Origin: DATCZS01 sp036525795 | GTDB lineage: Bacteria; Actinomycetota; Acidimicrobiia; Spongiisociales; ZC4RG35 | Length of the DNA: 9,101 nucleotides | Direction of reading: 5' to 3' | Assembly: GCA_036525795.1 (NCBI GenBank) | Contig: DATCZS010000169.1 | Coordinates: 1-9,101 of the forward strand | In this document: positions 1 to 6,148 of the stretch, in pieces | Position numbering within the stretch: position 1 is the first letter of the stretch | Layout: each line of letters starts with the position of its first letter | Notes under the pieces: generated by a model | What the model saw: the letters and a program-made list of their open reading frames with translations, nothing else | Database searches by the model: none | Told to the model about the DNA's origin: nothing | Translations under genes and position numbers: made by a program

Positions 1-114
1 AAGCCATCCGAGTTCGCTCCCGCCATGGAGCGGGCGCTGGAGGCCGACCGGCCGGTGGTGATCGACGTGGTCACCGACATCGAGGCGGTGGCGCCGGTGG
101 CCGTAGTCGGCTGA
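1..114 (+). CDS. Thiamine-diphosphate-binding enzyme, C-terminal fragment (5' part outside window)
   Basis: The reading frame is open from the first base and ends at TGA 112-114, giving 37 residues that start KPSEFAPAMERALEADRPVV. This pattern, an amphipathic helix followed by 'RPVVIDVVTDIEAVAPVA', is how the C-terminal ThDP-binding domain of acetolactate-synthase-like enzymes usually ends (compare 'GRPALVDVVTDPEAVAP'). Only the tail is visible, so neither the catalytic glutamate nor the GDG...NN cofactor motif can be checked and the substrate cannot be stated. It lies on the same strand as the CMD and amidohydrolase genes, 122 bp upstream of the first. A second complete ThDP enzyme of the same superfamily is encoded at 6149-7849. 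Family assignment from such a short tail is moderately secure; exact function is unknown. Confidence 0.7.
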   Translation, partial: KPSEFAPAMERALEADRPVVIDVVTDIEAVAPVAVVG

Positions 115-117
115 GAA

Positions 118-128
118 CCCGAACCGGG
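118..128 (+). terminator. Weak candidate terminator hairpin after the ThDP fragment
   Basis: CCCG-AAC-CGGG lies 3 bp after the stop codon and is followed by GCTTTCGCTCTC, which is only modestly T-rich. The 4-bp stem is short, so this is a possible rather than a convincing terminator. Confidence 0.2.
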
Positions 129-223
129 GCTTTCGCTCTCACATTGGGGCCCCCGGCCGAACGTTCGCCCGGATCCGCCCGGTGTGGCACCCGATCGGCG
201 GCAATACTCGGGTCATTCCGAGC

Positions 224-230
224 GAGGAGG
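224..230 (+). promoter_or_regulatory. Ribosome binding site that fixes the CMD-family start
   Basis: GAGGAGG is a near-perfect Shine-Dalgarno sequence ending 6 bp before GTG 237. It decides for the GTG at 237 over the upstream in-frame ATG at 144, whose 31 extra residues are low-complexity and unlike the family. A small inverted repeat, CTCGG (207-211) with CCGAG (218-222), sits immediately upstream of the site. Confidence 0.8.
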
Positions 231-236
231 AATCTG

Positions 237-656
237 GTGACCGAAGGCGAGATCACCTACGACCCGGTTGCGGTCGCCGAGTTCCGCAAGATCTGGGGGC
301 CCGACTTCCTCCCGCCCTTCCCGCGGCTGCCCGAAACGGTGGAGGCGATGGCTCCCATCGCGGCCGCGCAGGGGGAGGTGATGCGCAATCCGGTCCTCGA
401 TCTGAAGACCCGGGCGGTCATCATCTTCTCGACCATGGTGGCCCTGGGCTACCAGCCGGAGGCAAAGCTCTACATCCAGGGCTTGCGAAACCTCGGCTAC
501 TCGGTGCGCGAGATCGCCGAGATCATCGCCCAGGTGGCCGTGTACGCGGGGATGCCGCGCGGGATCGACGCCAACATGCTGTTGCGCGAGGTGGTCGACG
601 AGGATCCGGAGCGGGAGGCGGCAGAGGGATTCTTCTACCGGTTCCCGCGGGATTGA
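237..656 (+). CDS. Carboxymuconolactone decarboxylase (CMD) family protein
   Basis: The 139-residue protein starts at GTG 237, chosen because GAGGAGG lies 6 bp upstream. Residues 35-120 match the all-helical CMD/AhpD-like fold: 'PVLDLKTRAVIIFSTMVALG' (52-71), then the 'GLRNLGYSVREIAEIIAQVA' helix pair (82-101) and 'VYAGMPRGIDA' (102-112). The length is normal for gamma-CMD relatives. There is no CxxC peroxidatic motif, so it is the decarboxylase-like branch and not an AhpD-type antioxidant. At the place where many CMD proteins carry a histidine ('xxxHIRxALNxG') this one has Tyr79 ('EAKLYIQGLRNLG'), which may mean altered chemistry. It is followed after 4 bp by the acetamidase/formamidase gene, so the two are very probably co-transcribed. 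Proteins of this fold are often partners in aromatic or lactone catabolism, but the substrate here is unknown. Confidence 0.85.
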   Translation: MTEGEITYDPVAVAEFRKIWGPDFLPPFPRLPETVEAMAPIAAAQGEVMRNPVLDLKTRAVIIFSTMVALGYQPEAKLYIQGLRNLGYSVREIAEIIAQVAVYAGMPRGIDANMLLREVVDEDPEREAAEGFFYRFPRD

Positions 657-660
657 TCCG

Positions 661-1608
661 ATGAGACATCACCTCACCGCCGACCCCGATCACGTCAAGT
701 GGGGCGCCTTCTCGGCCGAGTTCGAGCCGGTGCTGGAGATCGAATCCGGCGACACCGTGGTCGTCGACACCATCCATGGTGGCCCGGGGCAGTTCCCCGA
801 CTCGATGTGGGACCGGTTGTTGCCCGAGCATCGCGAGTTCATCACGACCCGCACCCAGATCCTCCCCGGCCACATGATGACCGGCCCGATCGGCGTGAGG
901 GGAGCCGAGCCGGGGGACGTGCTGGAAGTGCGGGTACTCGACGTCCGGCTTCGTCAGGACTGGGCGTGGAACATGATCATGCCGCTGCGAGGCACGCTGC
1001 CCGAGGACTTCCCCAACCGGCGGGTGATGGCGATCGAGCTCGACGAGGAGGCGATGGTCGCCCGGATGCCCTGGGGAGCCGAGATCCCCCTCCAGCCGTT
1101 CTTCGGGGTGCTCGGCACGCTCCCCCCGCCCGGGTGGGGAACCATCTCGTCGATCGCCCCCCAGGCCCACGGCGGCAACCTGGACATCAAAGAGCTGGTG
1201 AAGGGGTCCACCCTGTATCTCCCGGTGTTCAATGCGGGTGCCGGGTTGATGGTGGGAGACGGCCATGCCGTGCAGGGCGACGGCGAGAGCTGTCTGTCCG
1301 CTGCCGAGACCCCCATGACCGGCACCTTCGAGGTGGTCGTCCGCAAAGACCTGGCGCTCGACATGCCGCGGGCGGAGACCCCGACCCATCACATCACCAT
1401 CGGGATCGATCAGGATCTCGACGACGCCGCCCGCCAGGCGATCCGGGCGATGATCGCCCTCATCGTCGAACTGACCGGGGTCGCGCCCGAGGACGCCTAC
1501 ACCCTGTGCAGCCTGGCCGCCGACGTCCGCATCTCCCAGCTCGTCAACGTCAACAAGGGATGCCACGTGATGCTCCCGAAGTCCGTGCTCGGATCCGCAC
1601 GAATGTGA
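661..1608 (+). CDS. Acetamidase/formamidase family amidohydrolase (FmdA/AmdA type)
   Basis: This 315-residue protein belongs to the acetamidase/formamidase family, metal-dependent enzymes that hydrolyse short aliphatic amides to a carboxylate and ammonia in the cytoplasm. Visible family signatures are 'ESGDTVVVDT' (28-37), 'LPGHMMTGPIGVRGAEPGDV' (68-87), 'QAHGGNLDI' (168-176), 'VGDGHAVQGDGE' (198-209) and the C-terminal 'NVNKGCHVMLPKSVL' (296-310). The length is that of the shorter acetamidase branch, not the roughly 400-residue formamidases. ATG 661 begins 4 bp after the CMD stop; there is no strong Shine-Dalgarno, so translation is probably coupled to the gene upstream. The stop codon lies inside the first copy of a 12-bp direct repeat (1600-1631). 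The family is secure. The natural substrate could equally be a larger or cyclic amide, because many members are uncharacterised. Confidence 0.9.
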   Translation: MRHHLTADPDHVKWGAFSAEFEPVLEIESGDTVVVDTIHGGPGQFPDSMWDRLLPEHREFITTRTQILPGHMMTGPIGVRGAEPGDVLEVRVLDVRLRQDWAWNMIMPLRGTLPEDFPNRRVMAIELDEEAMVARMPWGAEIPLQPFFGVLGTLPPPGWGTISSIAPQAHGGNLDIKELVKGSTLYLPVFNAGAGLMVGDGHAVQGDGESCLSAAETPMTGTFEVVVRKDLALDMPRAETPTHHITIGIDQDLDDAARQAIRAMIALIVELTGVAPEDAYTLCSLAADVRISQLVNVNKGCHVMLPKSVLGSARM

Positions 1609-1631
1609 TCGGTCCCCTGCGAATGTGATCG
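1600..1631 (+). repeat. 12-bp direct repeat across the amidohydrolase stop codon
   Basis: CGAATGTGATCG occurs at 1600-1611 and again at 1620-1631, a period of 20 bp. The first copy contains the amidohydrolase stop codon (1606-1608) and the second lies just upstream of the exporter gene's candidate promoter. Each copy carries TGTGA, but in direct rather than inverted orientation. It may be a small local duplication or a pair of protein-binding half-sites. Confidence 0.6.
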
Positions 1632-1670
1632 TCGGCCGCAGGTCGGCATCACCCTCCGGCGCAGCAGTCA

Positions 1671-1676
1671 TACTGT
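1671..1676 (+). promoter_or_regulatory. Candidate -10 box for the MFS exporter
   Basis: TACTGT matches the actinobacterial TANNNT -10 pattern. It would place a transcription start near 1682-1684, leaving a short leader of about 18 nt that contains GCGAGG before the CTG at 1701. No clear -35 element is visible. The box resembles TACCGT (7923) and TAGTGT (minus strand, 7887-7882) elsewhere in the window. Confidence 0.4.
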
Positions 1677-1689
1677 CGCCTCCGAATCC

Positions 1690-1695
1690 GCGAGG
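1690..1695 (+). promoter_or_regulatory. Ribosome binding site supporting a CTG start for the MFS exporter
   Basis: GCGAGG (1690-1695) lies 5 bp before CTG 1701. The same GCGAGG core precedes the starts of the CMD gene (222-227) and of the ThDP gene on the minus strand (7859-7854), which makes it credible as the local Shine-Dalgarno form. Confidence 0.45.
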
Positions 1696-1700
1696 TCCAC

Positions 1701-2945
1701 CTGTTCCGCTCACTGCTCGTCGACCTGTCTCCGCTCAAGGAGTCCCGCGAATACCGTCTTCTGTTCTCGGGCCAGGTCATCTCGCAGATCGGTCGCCAGC
1801 TGACGATCGTGGCGACGTCCATTCAGATCTTCGCCCTCACCGGCGAGACCTTCGCCGTCGGGATGCTCGGCCTGTCACAGTTCCCTGCCCTGTTCGTCGG
1901 GTCGTTCATCGGCGGCACCCTGGCCGACGCATACGATCGCAGACGGATCCTGATCGTCGCCCAGATACTGATGGCGGCCACCACCGTCGGGCTGGCCCTG
2001 AACGCGATGCGCGAGTCCCCTGCGGTGTGGCTCGTGTTCGTGCTCGTGATGGCGAACGCGGTCATGTCGGCCATCGACTCCCCGGCCAGGAGCTCGTCGG
2101 TACCGCGAATCGTGAGTGTCCTCCGGCTTCCCGCCGCCTTTGCGCTCCAGGTCCTGATGTATCAGCTGGCGGCCGCGGTCGGACCCGCCCTGGGCGGAGT
2201 CGTGATCGCCCGGGCAGGCCTCGCGGCGGCCTACTGGATCGACACGATCACTTTCGGAGCAGCGCTTGCCACCCTGCTCGTGATGGGTCCGCTGCTCCCG
2301 GCCGGAGGCGGCACGCGGCCGGGCCTCAGATCGATCGGTGAAGGCCTGCGCTTCCTCCGGACCTCGAAGCCGCTGCAGGGGATCTTCATCATCGACATCA
2401 CGGCGATGGTGTTCGGGATGCCGCGGGCACTCTTCCCCGAATGGGGCACCTCGGTGTTGGGCGGAGACGAAACCACCGTCGGGTTGCTCTTCGCCGCCCC
2501 GGCCGCCGGGGCGCTCCTGGCCGGCCTGTTCTCGGGTCGGGTGTCGGCGGTGAGGGCGTCGGGGAGGGCGACGGTCGTTGCGGTGATCGCCTGGGGGATC
2601 TCCATCGCCGCGTTCGGAGTCAGCACGACCCTGGTGCTGGCCCTCATCACCCTGGCCATCGCCGGGGCAGCCGACGCCCTCTCGGCGGTGTTCCGCCAGA
2701 CGATCCTCCAGGTCACCACTCCCGACCGGCTCCGCGGACGGCTCTCGGCAGTGCAGCTGGCCGTGGTCGCCGGTGGCCCCCGAGTCGGAGATGCCGAGGC
2801 GGGAACCGTCGCCGCCGTGTTCTCACCTCAGGTGGCCGCCTGGTCGGGCGGTCTGGCCGCCGCCCTGGGGGCGCTCGTCGTCGCCCGAGCCTTTCCGAGC
2901 TTCGCCAGGTGGCGCATTCCGGACTCGGTCGACCTGGACACCTAG
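1701..2945 (+). CDS. MFS transporter, EntS/MFS_3-like exporter (probable CTG start)
   Basis: From CTG 1701 the product is 414 residues, the usual size of a 12-helix major facilitator of the EntS-like (MFS_3) group, inner-membrane proton-driven exporters of small molecules. The N-terminus 'LLVDLSPLKESREYRLLFSG' (5-24) and the following helix 'QVISQIGRQLTIVATSIQIF' (25-44) are typical of this family. Motif A between helices 2 and 3 is 'GGTLADAYDRRR'. A late loop reads 'FRQTILQVTTPDRLRGRLSA', then 'VVAGGPRVGDAEAGTVAAVF', also family-typical. The first GTG is at 1809 (residue 37) and would delete most of helix 1. In this frame no NTG codon exists between the preceding stop (TGA 1626-1628) and CTG 1701, and GCGAGG lies 5 bp upstream, so CTG 1701 is the preferred start; CTG 1713 is the alternative. 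The substrate is unknown, and membership of the enzyme pathway is only suggested by proximity. Confidence 0.85.
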   Translation: MFRSLLVDLSPLKESREYRLLFSGQVISQIGRQLTIVATSIQIFALTGETFAVGMLGLSQFPALFVGSFIGGTLADAYDRRRILIVAQILMAATTVGLALNAMRESPAVWLVFVLVMANAVMSAIDSPARSSSVPRIVSVLRLPAAFALQVLMYQLAAAVGPALGGVVIARAGLAAAYWIDTITFGAALATLLVMGPLLPAGGGTRPGLRSIGEGLRFLRTSKPLQGIFIIDITAMVFGMPRALFPEWGTSVLGGDETTVGLLFAAPAAGALLAGLFSGRVSAVRASGRATVVAVIAWGISIAAFGVSTTLVLALITLAIAGAADALSAVFRQTILQVTTPDRLRGRLSAVQLAVVAGGPRVGDAEAGTVAAVFSPQVAAWSGGLAAALGALVVARAFPSFARWRIPDSVDLDT

Positions 2946-2988
2946 GCAGGGGCGACGGCGCAGTGGCCGGTGACGGGTCGACCGCCCG

Positions 2989-3026
2989 GCATCGTTCGAC
3001 GCCATCGCCCGGATGACCAACGATGC
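2989..3026. repeat. 8-bp inverted repeat in the convergent spacer
   Basis: GCATCGTT (2989-2996) and AACGATGC (3019-3026) are perfect reverse complements separated by 22 bp. They lie in the 115-bp spacer between the converging exporter gene and the five-gene operon. A bidirectional transcript-end structure is possible, but there is no T-tract on either side. Apart from this and the hairpin at 3045-3059, the spacer holds no coding potential I would support. Confidence 0.4.
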
Positions 3027-3044
3027 GATCCGCCAGTCGACCGA

Positions 3045-3059
3045 GGGCTCGACGAGCCC
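3045..3059 (-). terminator. Candidate terminator hairpin of the five-gene operon
   Basis: GGGCTC-GAC-GAGCCC forms a 6-bp, all but one G/C, perfect stem with a 3-nt loop. On the minus strand it begins 1 bp after the SDR stop codon. No T-run follows, so it would be a U-less hairpin of the kind proposed for high-GC actinobacteria, or simply a 3'-end stabilising structure. Confidence 0.4.
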
Positions 3060-3060
3060 C

Positions 3061-3837
3061 TCAGAACGCTCCCCGGTAGCTTCCCCCGTCGAGCTGGATG
3101 TTCTGTCCCGACATGTAGCCGTTGTGGGCGCTGCACAGGAAGGCGCACGCCCGTCCGAACTCGTCGGGTGTGCCCATCCGCCCCGCCGCGATGCTGTCGA
3201 CGATCTCGGCACGGGCCTGCTCGTAGGTCATCCCGGACGACTCGGCTCGCCTGGTGGCCATGTAACGCTGCCGCTCGGTGTCGATCCGTTCCGGCAGCAG
3301 ATTGTTGATGGTCACGTTGTCCTTCGCCACCTCGCGAGACAACGCCTTGCAGGCGGCGGTGAGCCCCGCCCTGGCGCCGGCGGACAGCCCCATCACCGAA
3401 AACGGCGACTTCACCATCTGGGAAGTGATGTTGACGATCCGTCCGAATCGGCGGTCGCGCATGGTCGGGACCACCGCCTTGATCATCATGATCGGGGCGA
3501 GCATGTTGGCCTCGACCGCCCGCAGCCAGTCCTCGTACTCGAACGTCAGCCAGTCACCGGGCGGCGGACCCCAGTTGTTGTTGACGAGGATGTCGGGGTC
3601 GGGGCAGGCTTCGAGCAGTGCCGCCCGGCCGTCCGCGGTGTTGATGTCGGCGGCGACCGCAGTCACCTCGACTCCGAACCCCCGGATCTCGGCGGCGGCG
3701 GCGTCGAGATGTGCCTGGTCGAGCCCGTTGATCGTGACGTCGACGCCCTCCCGGGCCAATGCCACCGCGCACGCCTTGCCGAGCCCACGGCTCGACGCCG
3801 TCAGCAAGGCCTTCCGTCCCTGAATTCCGAGATCCAT
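3061..3837 (-). CDS. SDR-family oxidoreductase with degenerate catalytic motif (BKR-like)
   Basis: This 258-residue short-chain dehydrogenase/reductase-like protein is the last gene of the operon. The Rossmann motif is TASSRGLG (13-20), with Ala where the classical TGxxxGxG has its first Gly. NNNWG (86-90) replaces the NNAG motif, Asn111 fits the tetrad Asn and Ser139 ('NITSQ') the catalytic Ser. The classical Tyr-x3-Lys pair is absent: the aligned stretch 'GLSAGARAGL' (150-159) has Ser152 and Arg156. The C-terminus 'MSGQNIQLDGGSYRGAF' is typical of the fold. This pattern is known in a beta-ketoacyl-reductase-like SDR subgroup that departs from the catalytic tetrad, so a normal dehydrogenase reaction should not be assumed. 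ATG 3837 has GGGAG 7 bp upstream (3849-3845), inside the end of the SnoaL-like gene, whose stop is only 3 bp away. No acidic residue is seen at the end of strand 2 ('TINGLD'), which leans to NADP(H). Confidence 0.9.
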   Translation of the reverse strand: MDLGIQGRKALLTASSRGLGKACAVALAREGVDVTINGLDQAHLDAAAAEIRGFGVEVTAVAADINTADGRAALLEACPDPDILVNNNWGPPPGDWLTFEYEDWLRAVEANMLAPIMMIKAVVPTMRDRRFGRIVNITSQMVKSPFSVMGLSAGARAGLTAACKALSREVAKDNVTINNLLPERIDTERQRYMATRRAESSGMTYEQARAEIVDSIAAGRMGTPDEFGRACAFLCSAHNGYMSGQNIQLDGGSYRGAF

Positions 3838-3840
3838 CGT

Positions 3841-4302
3841 TCAGCTCCCGCTCAGATCCGGTGGGTTCACTCCGAGTTGGCGCAGCACACCGAGGCCGTC
3901 GCCGAAGTACCACGCCTCGGTGATCAGTTCGTCCTCCAGCCGCCACAGTCCCACCTCGACCACGTCGAGCGGCTTGCCGGTCGGCGGGACACCGTAGAAG
4001 TCGCCGGTCTGGGTTCCGGTCACCCGCCAGATACCGAACACGGTGTCACCCCGGGGCTCGAGGTGGACCAGCACGAACCGCCGGTCGGTGAGCGTGTCGT
4101 CCTTCAGGCCCTTCCCTCCCCACAGCTCGCCCAGGTGCAGGAAACCGGCCCGATGTCGCCGGTAGCCCGGCGCCAGGAAGGGCGCCCGTTCGGACACGTT
4201 TGCCATCCGGTAGCGGGTGATCACGTCGAGGTTGATGGCCTCTTGTTCGGTGCAGCGACACGTCGGGTCGTCGAACATCGAGACATGGGTGTGCTCTCTC
4301 AT
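3841..4302 (-). CDS. SnoaL-like / NTF2-fold protein (polyketide-cyclase-like)
   Basis: The 153-residue protein has the layout of SnoaL-like 'ester cyclase' proteins: an N-terminal helix region (17-45), 'GLKDDTLTDRRFVLVHLEPR' (65-84), the strand 'GDTVFGIWRVTGTQTGDFYG' (85-104), the signature 'GVPPTGKPLDVVEVGLWRLE' (104-123), and 'ITEAWYFGDGLGVLRQLGV' (127-145). Family members form a cone-shaped alpha+beta barrel that binds a hydrophobic or polar small molecule; some catalyse aldol cyclisation or isomerisation, many are uncharacterised. ATG 4302 is chosen because it overlaps the stop of the alcohol dehydrogenase gene by 4 bp (ATGA), a typical coupling arrangement; Met9 is the alternative start. 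An N-terminal CRC at 15-17 ('DPTCRCTEQE') is unusual but no metal motif can be claimed. In this operon it more likely acts on a catabolic intermediate than in polyketide synthesis, since no polyketide genes are present. Confidence 0.82.
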   Translation of the reverse strand: MREHTHVSMFDDPTCRCTEQEAINLDVITRYRMANVSERAPFLAPGYRRHRAGFLHLGELWGGKGLKDDTLTDRRFVLVHLEPRGDTVFGIWRVTGTQTGDFYGVPPTGKPLDVVEVGLWRLEDELITEAWYFGDGLGVLRQLGVNPPDLSGS

Positions 4303-5351
4303 GGCAGCACGATCGGGCGGATGGCCTCCCGCGACTCGAGGGCGGCGAACGCCTCTGCCGCCCCCTCCATCGGGTAGACGTGAGTGAGCAGAGGGGCCAC
4401 GTCGACGGCTCCCGACTCCAACAGCTTGATCATGATCGGGTAGGCGTTGGGGCTCGACCGCACCCCGAGCACGTCGATCTCGTCGAGGGTGAGCTTGTCG
4501 GGGCTGATCGGCGTCGTCTTGCCACCGGTGAGCCCGAGCAGGGCGATCTTGCCGCCGCGGCGGACCACCCCCAGCGCCTGGTCGATCACCGCGGGGTTGC
4601 CTGCGCACTCGAACACGGAGTCGACCCCCAGGCCACCGCTGAGCTCGCGCACGGCCTCGACCGGATCGGCCTGCTCGTAGTCGACGACGTGGTCTGCCCC
4701 CATCTGGGTGGCCAGGTCGAGCCGCGGCCCGCGGCCGACCACGATCACCTTGGCCGCCCCCATCGCCTTGGCCACCGCCGTCGACATGAGGCCGAGCAGG
4801 CCTGGCCCGAACACGGCAGCGGTCGAGCCGGGTTGGAGCGCCACCCGGCGCATGGCGTGGACGGTGAGCGAGCCCTGGTTGACGAGCGCCCCGGCGGCAT
4901 CGCTGATCGCATCCGAGATCTTGTGGAGCATCACCTCCGGCCGGGCGGCGTACTCGGCCAGCGCCCCGGGAGCGGTGTGTCCATACAGCTTGAACTCGAC
5001 CTTCCCGGCCTGGATGCACAGGTTGTAGCGCCCGGTCCGGCAGTTGGAGCACGCCCTGCAGCCGATGTGGTTCTCTCCCACCACCCGGTCGCCCACTGCG
5101 AGGTCGGTGCGGACGACGCCCGGCCCGATCTCGGCGACGGTACCGCCCCATTCGTGCCCCATGACGAACGGCAGCGAGGGCGGCCAGCCCCGTTCTGAGA
5201 ACTTGCCCTGCACCATCTTGAGGTCGGTGCCGCACAGCCCACAGGCGGTCACCTTCACCAGGATCTCACCGGGTCCGGGCTCGGGTTTGTCGACCTCGGC
5301 CACCGCCAGGTCGTTCCAGTCCCGGAGGACAACGGCTCGCATCTGACTCAT
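4299..5351 (-). CDS. Zinc-dependent alcohol dehydrogenase (MDR; threonine/sorbitol-dehydrogenase-like)
   Basis: A full-length 350-residue medium-chain dehydrogenase. The catalytic-zinc region shows 'ACGLCGTDLK' (36-45, ligand Cys40) and 'GHEWGG' (65-70, His66 and Glu67). A structural-zinc lobe has Cys98, Cys101, Cys104 and Cys112 in 'GCRACSNCRTGRYNLC' (97-112). The Rossmann nucleotide loop is 'VFGPGLLGLMS' (180-190). It should oxidise a secondary alcohol or polyol to a ketone, or the reverse, in the cytoplasm. At the end of strand 2 the sequence 'VIVVGRGPRLDLA' (202-214) has Gly206-Arg207 where NAD-specific members carry an Asp, so NADP(H) is possible. ATG 5349-5351 overlaps the creatininase-family stop by 4 bp and has GGGGAGG (5362-5356) 4 bp upstream. 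The gene overlaps the SnoaL-like gene by another 4 bp. The substrate is unknown. Confidence 0.93.
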   Translation of the reverse strand: MSQMRAVVLRDWNDLAVAEVDKPEPGPGEILVKVTACGLCGTDLKMVQGKFSERGWPPSLPFVMGHEWGGTVAEIGPGVVRTDLAVGDRVVGENHIGCRACSNCRTGRYNLCIQAGKVEFKLYGHTAPGALAEYAARPEVMLHKISDAISDAAGALVNQGSLTVHAMRRVALQPGSTAAVFGPGLLGLMSTAVAKAMGAAKVIVVGRGPRLDLATQMGADHVVDYEQADPVEAVRELSGGLGVDSVFECAGNPAVIDQALGVVRRGGKIALLGLTGGKTTPISPDKLTLDEIDVLGVRSSPNAYPIMIKLLESGAVDVAPLLTHVYPMEGAAEAFAALESREAIRPIVLP

Positions 5352-6133
5352 TGCGCCTCCCCGATGATCGCCACCCTCTCCTCCAGAGCGGCCACGACCT
5401 CCTCGAACGACGCCACCACGTGGTCGGCGACGGCGTCCATGATCTCCCTGGCCCGCTCGGGGGTGACCGAGGACGGGGTGCCGTACCAGCCGGTGGCCGC
5501 CACCTCGCGGAAGTCACGCATGATCGGGAACACGTCGCGGCGCCGGAAGAGGGCATGGCCGTCCGTACCCAACTCGACCGGGTCGCCTGCCAGCATCTCG
5601 TCGAGGCGAACCAGTCCCTCGTCGTGGGCCAGGACCGCCGCCGTCTCCATCGACCCGGCGTGGGTGAACTCCATCTCGTCTGGGAACATCGAGTTGGTGA
5701 TGATGTGGGTCTCGGCGATCACCACCCGGAGGGGGTATGCACGCTGGATCTCGTCTGCGGCGAGCCGGTTGGTGGGGGTGTTGCCTTCGTGCCAATTCAC
5801 CACCAGCAGCGTCCTGGCTCCGGCCGCAGCCAGCCCGCCGGAGACGTCCACCATCAGGTCGATGAGGGTCCGGGGCCGCAGGGTGAGCGAGCCGTGCCAG
5901 GGGAGGTGGTAGGGAGCGACGCCCACCGGAGACACGGGGAGCACCGGAGCCGAGATCCGGTCGGCCACCCGCAGGGCGATGGTCAGGGCGGCGAAGAAGT
6001 CGGTGCCGAGCGGCAGGTGTCCGCCGTGCTGTTCGATGCTTCCGGTCACCAGGATGGCGGTGCCCCGTTCGAGGGCCGCGGCGGCGTCCGGCTGGGTCAT
6101 GTTGGGCAGCAGCCACGGATGATCACCGTGCAT
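5348..6133 (-). CDS. Creatininase family amidohydrolase
   Basis: A 261-residue protein of the creatininase/creatinine amidohydrolase family, whose members use a binuclear metal centre to open cyclic amides or cleave amide and peptide bonds. The metal-site motif 'GSIEQHGGHLPLGTD' (31-45) places Glu34, His36 and Asp45 at the positions expected for creatininase ligands. Further signatures are 'NWHEGN' (113-118), where family members often read NGHGGN, and 'HAGSMETA' (158-165), which resembles HAGExETS. The length is usual. ATG 6133 is preceded by GGAAGGA with a spacing of about 6 bp, and the gene starts 15 bp after the ThDP gene. The family includes creatininase, 3-dehydro-scyllo-inosose hydrolase, FAPy deformylase and the mycofactocin peptidase MftE. 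No mftA/B/C genes are visible here, so the MftE role is not supported. The substrate is unknown. Confidence 0.92.
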   Translation of the reverse strand: MHGDHPWLLPNMTQPDAAAALERGTAILVTGSIEQHGGHLPLGTDFFAALTIALRVADRISAPVLPVSPVGVAPYHLPWHGSLTLRPRTLIDLMVDVSGGLAAAGARTLLVVNWHEGNTPTNRLAADEIQRAYPLRVVIAETHIITNSMFPDEMEFTHAGSMETAAVLAHDEGLVRLDEMLAGDPVELGTDGHALFRRRDVFPIMRDFREVAATGWYGTPSSVTPERAREIMDAVADHVVASFEEVVAALEERVAIIGEAQ

Positions 6134-6148
6134 GAGTCGTCCTTCCGT

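Noticed and set aside
144..236. An ATG start at 144 for the CMD-family protein
   Set aside because: The strong GAGGAGG before GTG 237 and the family's usual length favour the shorter form.
523..1713. A 396-codon minus-strand frame opposite the amidohydrolase
   Set aside because: No recognisable motif, His/Gly/Arg-rich, and antisense to a secure gene.
1625..2341. A GTG-started + strand frame overlapping the MFS gene
   Set aside because: Arg/Pro-rich translation in another frame; the frame carrying family-typical MFS sequence is the one from 1701.
3013..4377. A 454-codon + strand frame opposite the SDR and SnoaL-like genes
   Set aside because: The sequence is compositionally odd with no domain, fully antisense to two recognised families; a GC shadow.
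3841..5235. A long minus-strand frame read as a 464-residue protein
   Set aside because: Only its last 153 residues form a real protein (SnoaL-like, ATG 4302). The first part is an Arg/Gly-rich out-of-frame reading of the alcohol dehydrogenase gene, not a fusion protein.
5348..6133. MftE, the mycofactocin-system creatininase-family peptidase
   Set aside because: None of the mycofactocin precursor, radical-SAM or glycosyltransferase genes is in the window, and NWHEGN differs from the usual NGHGGN motif.
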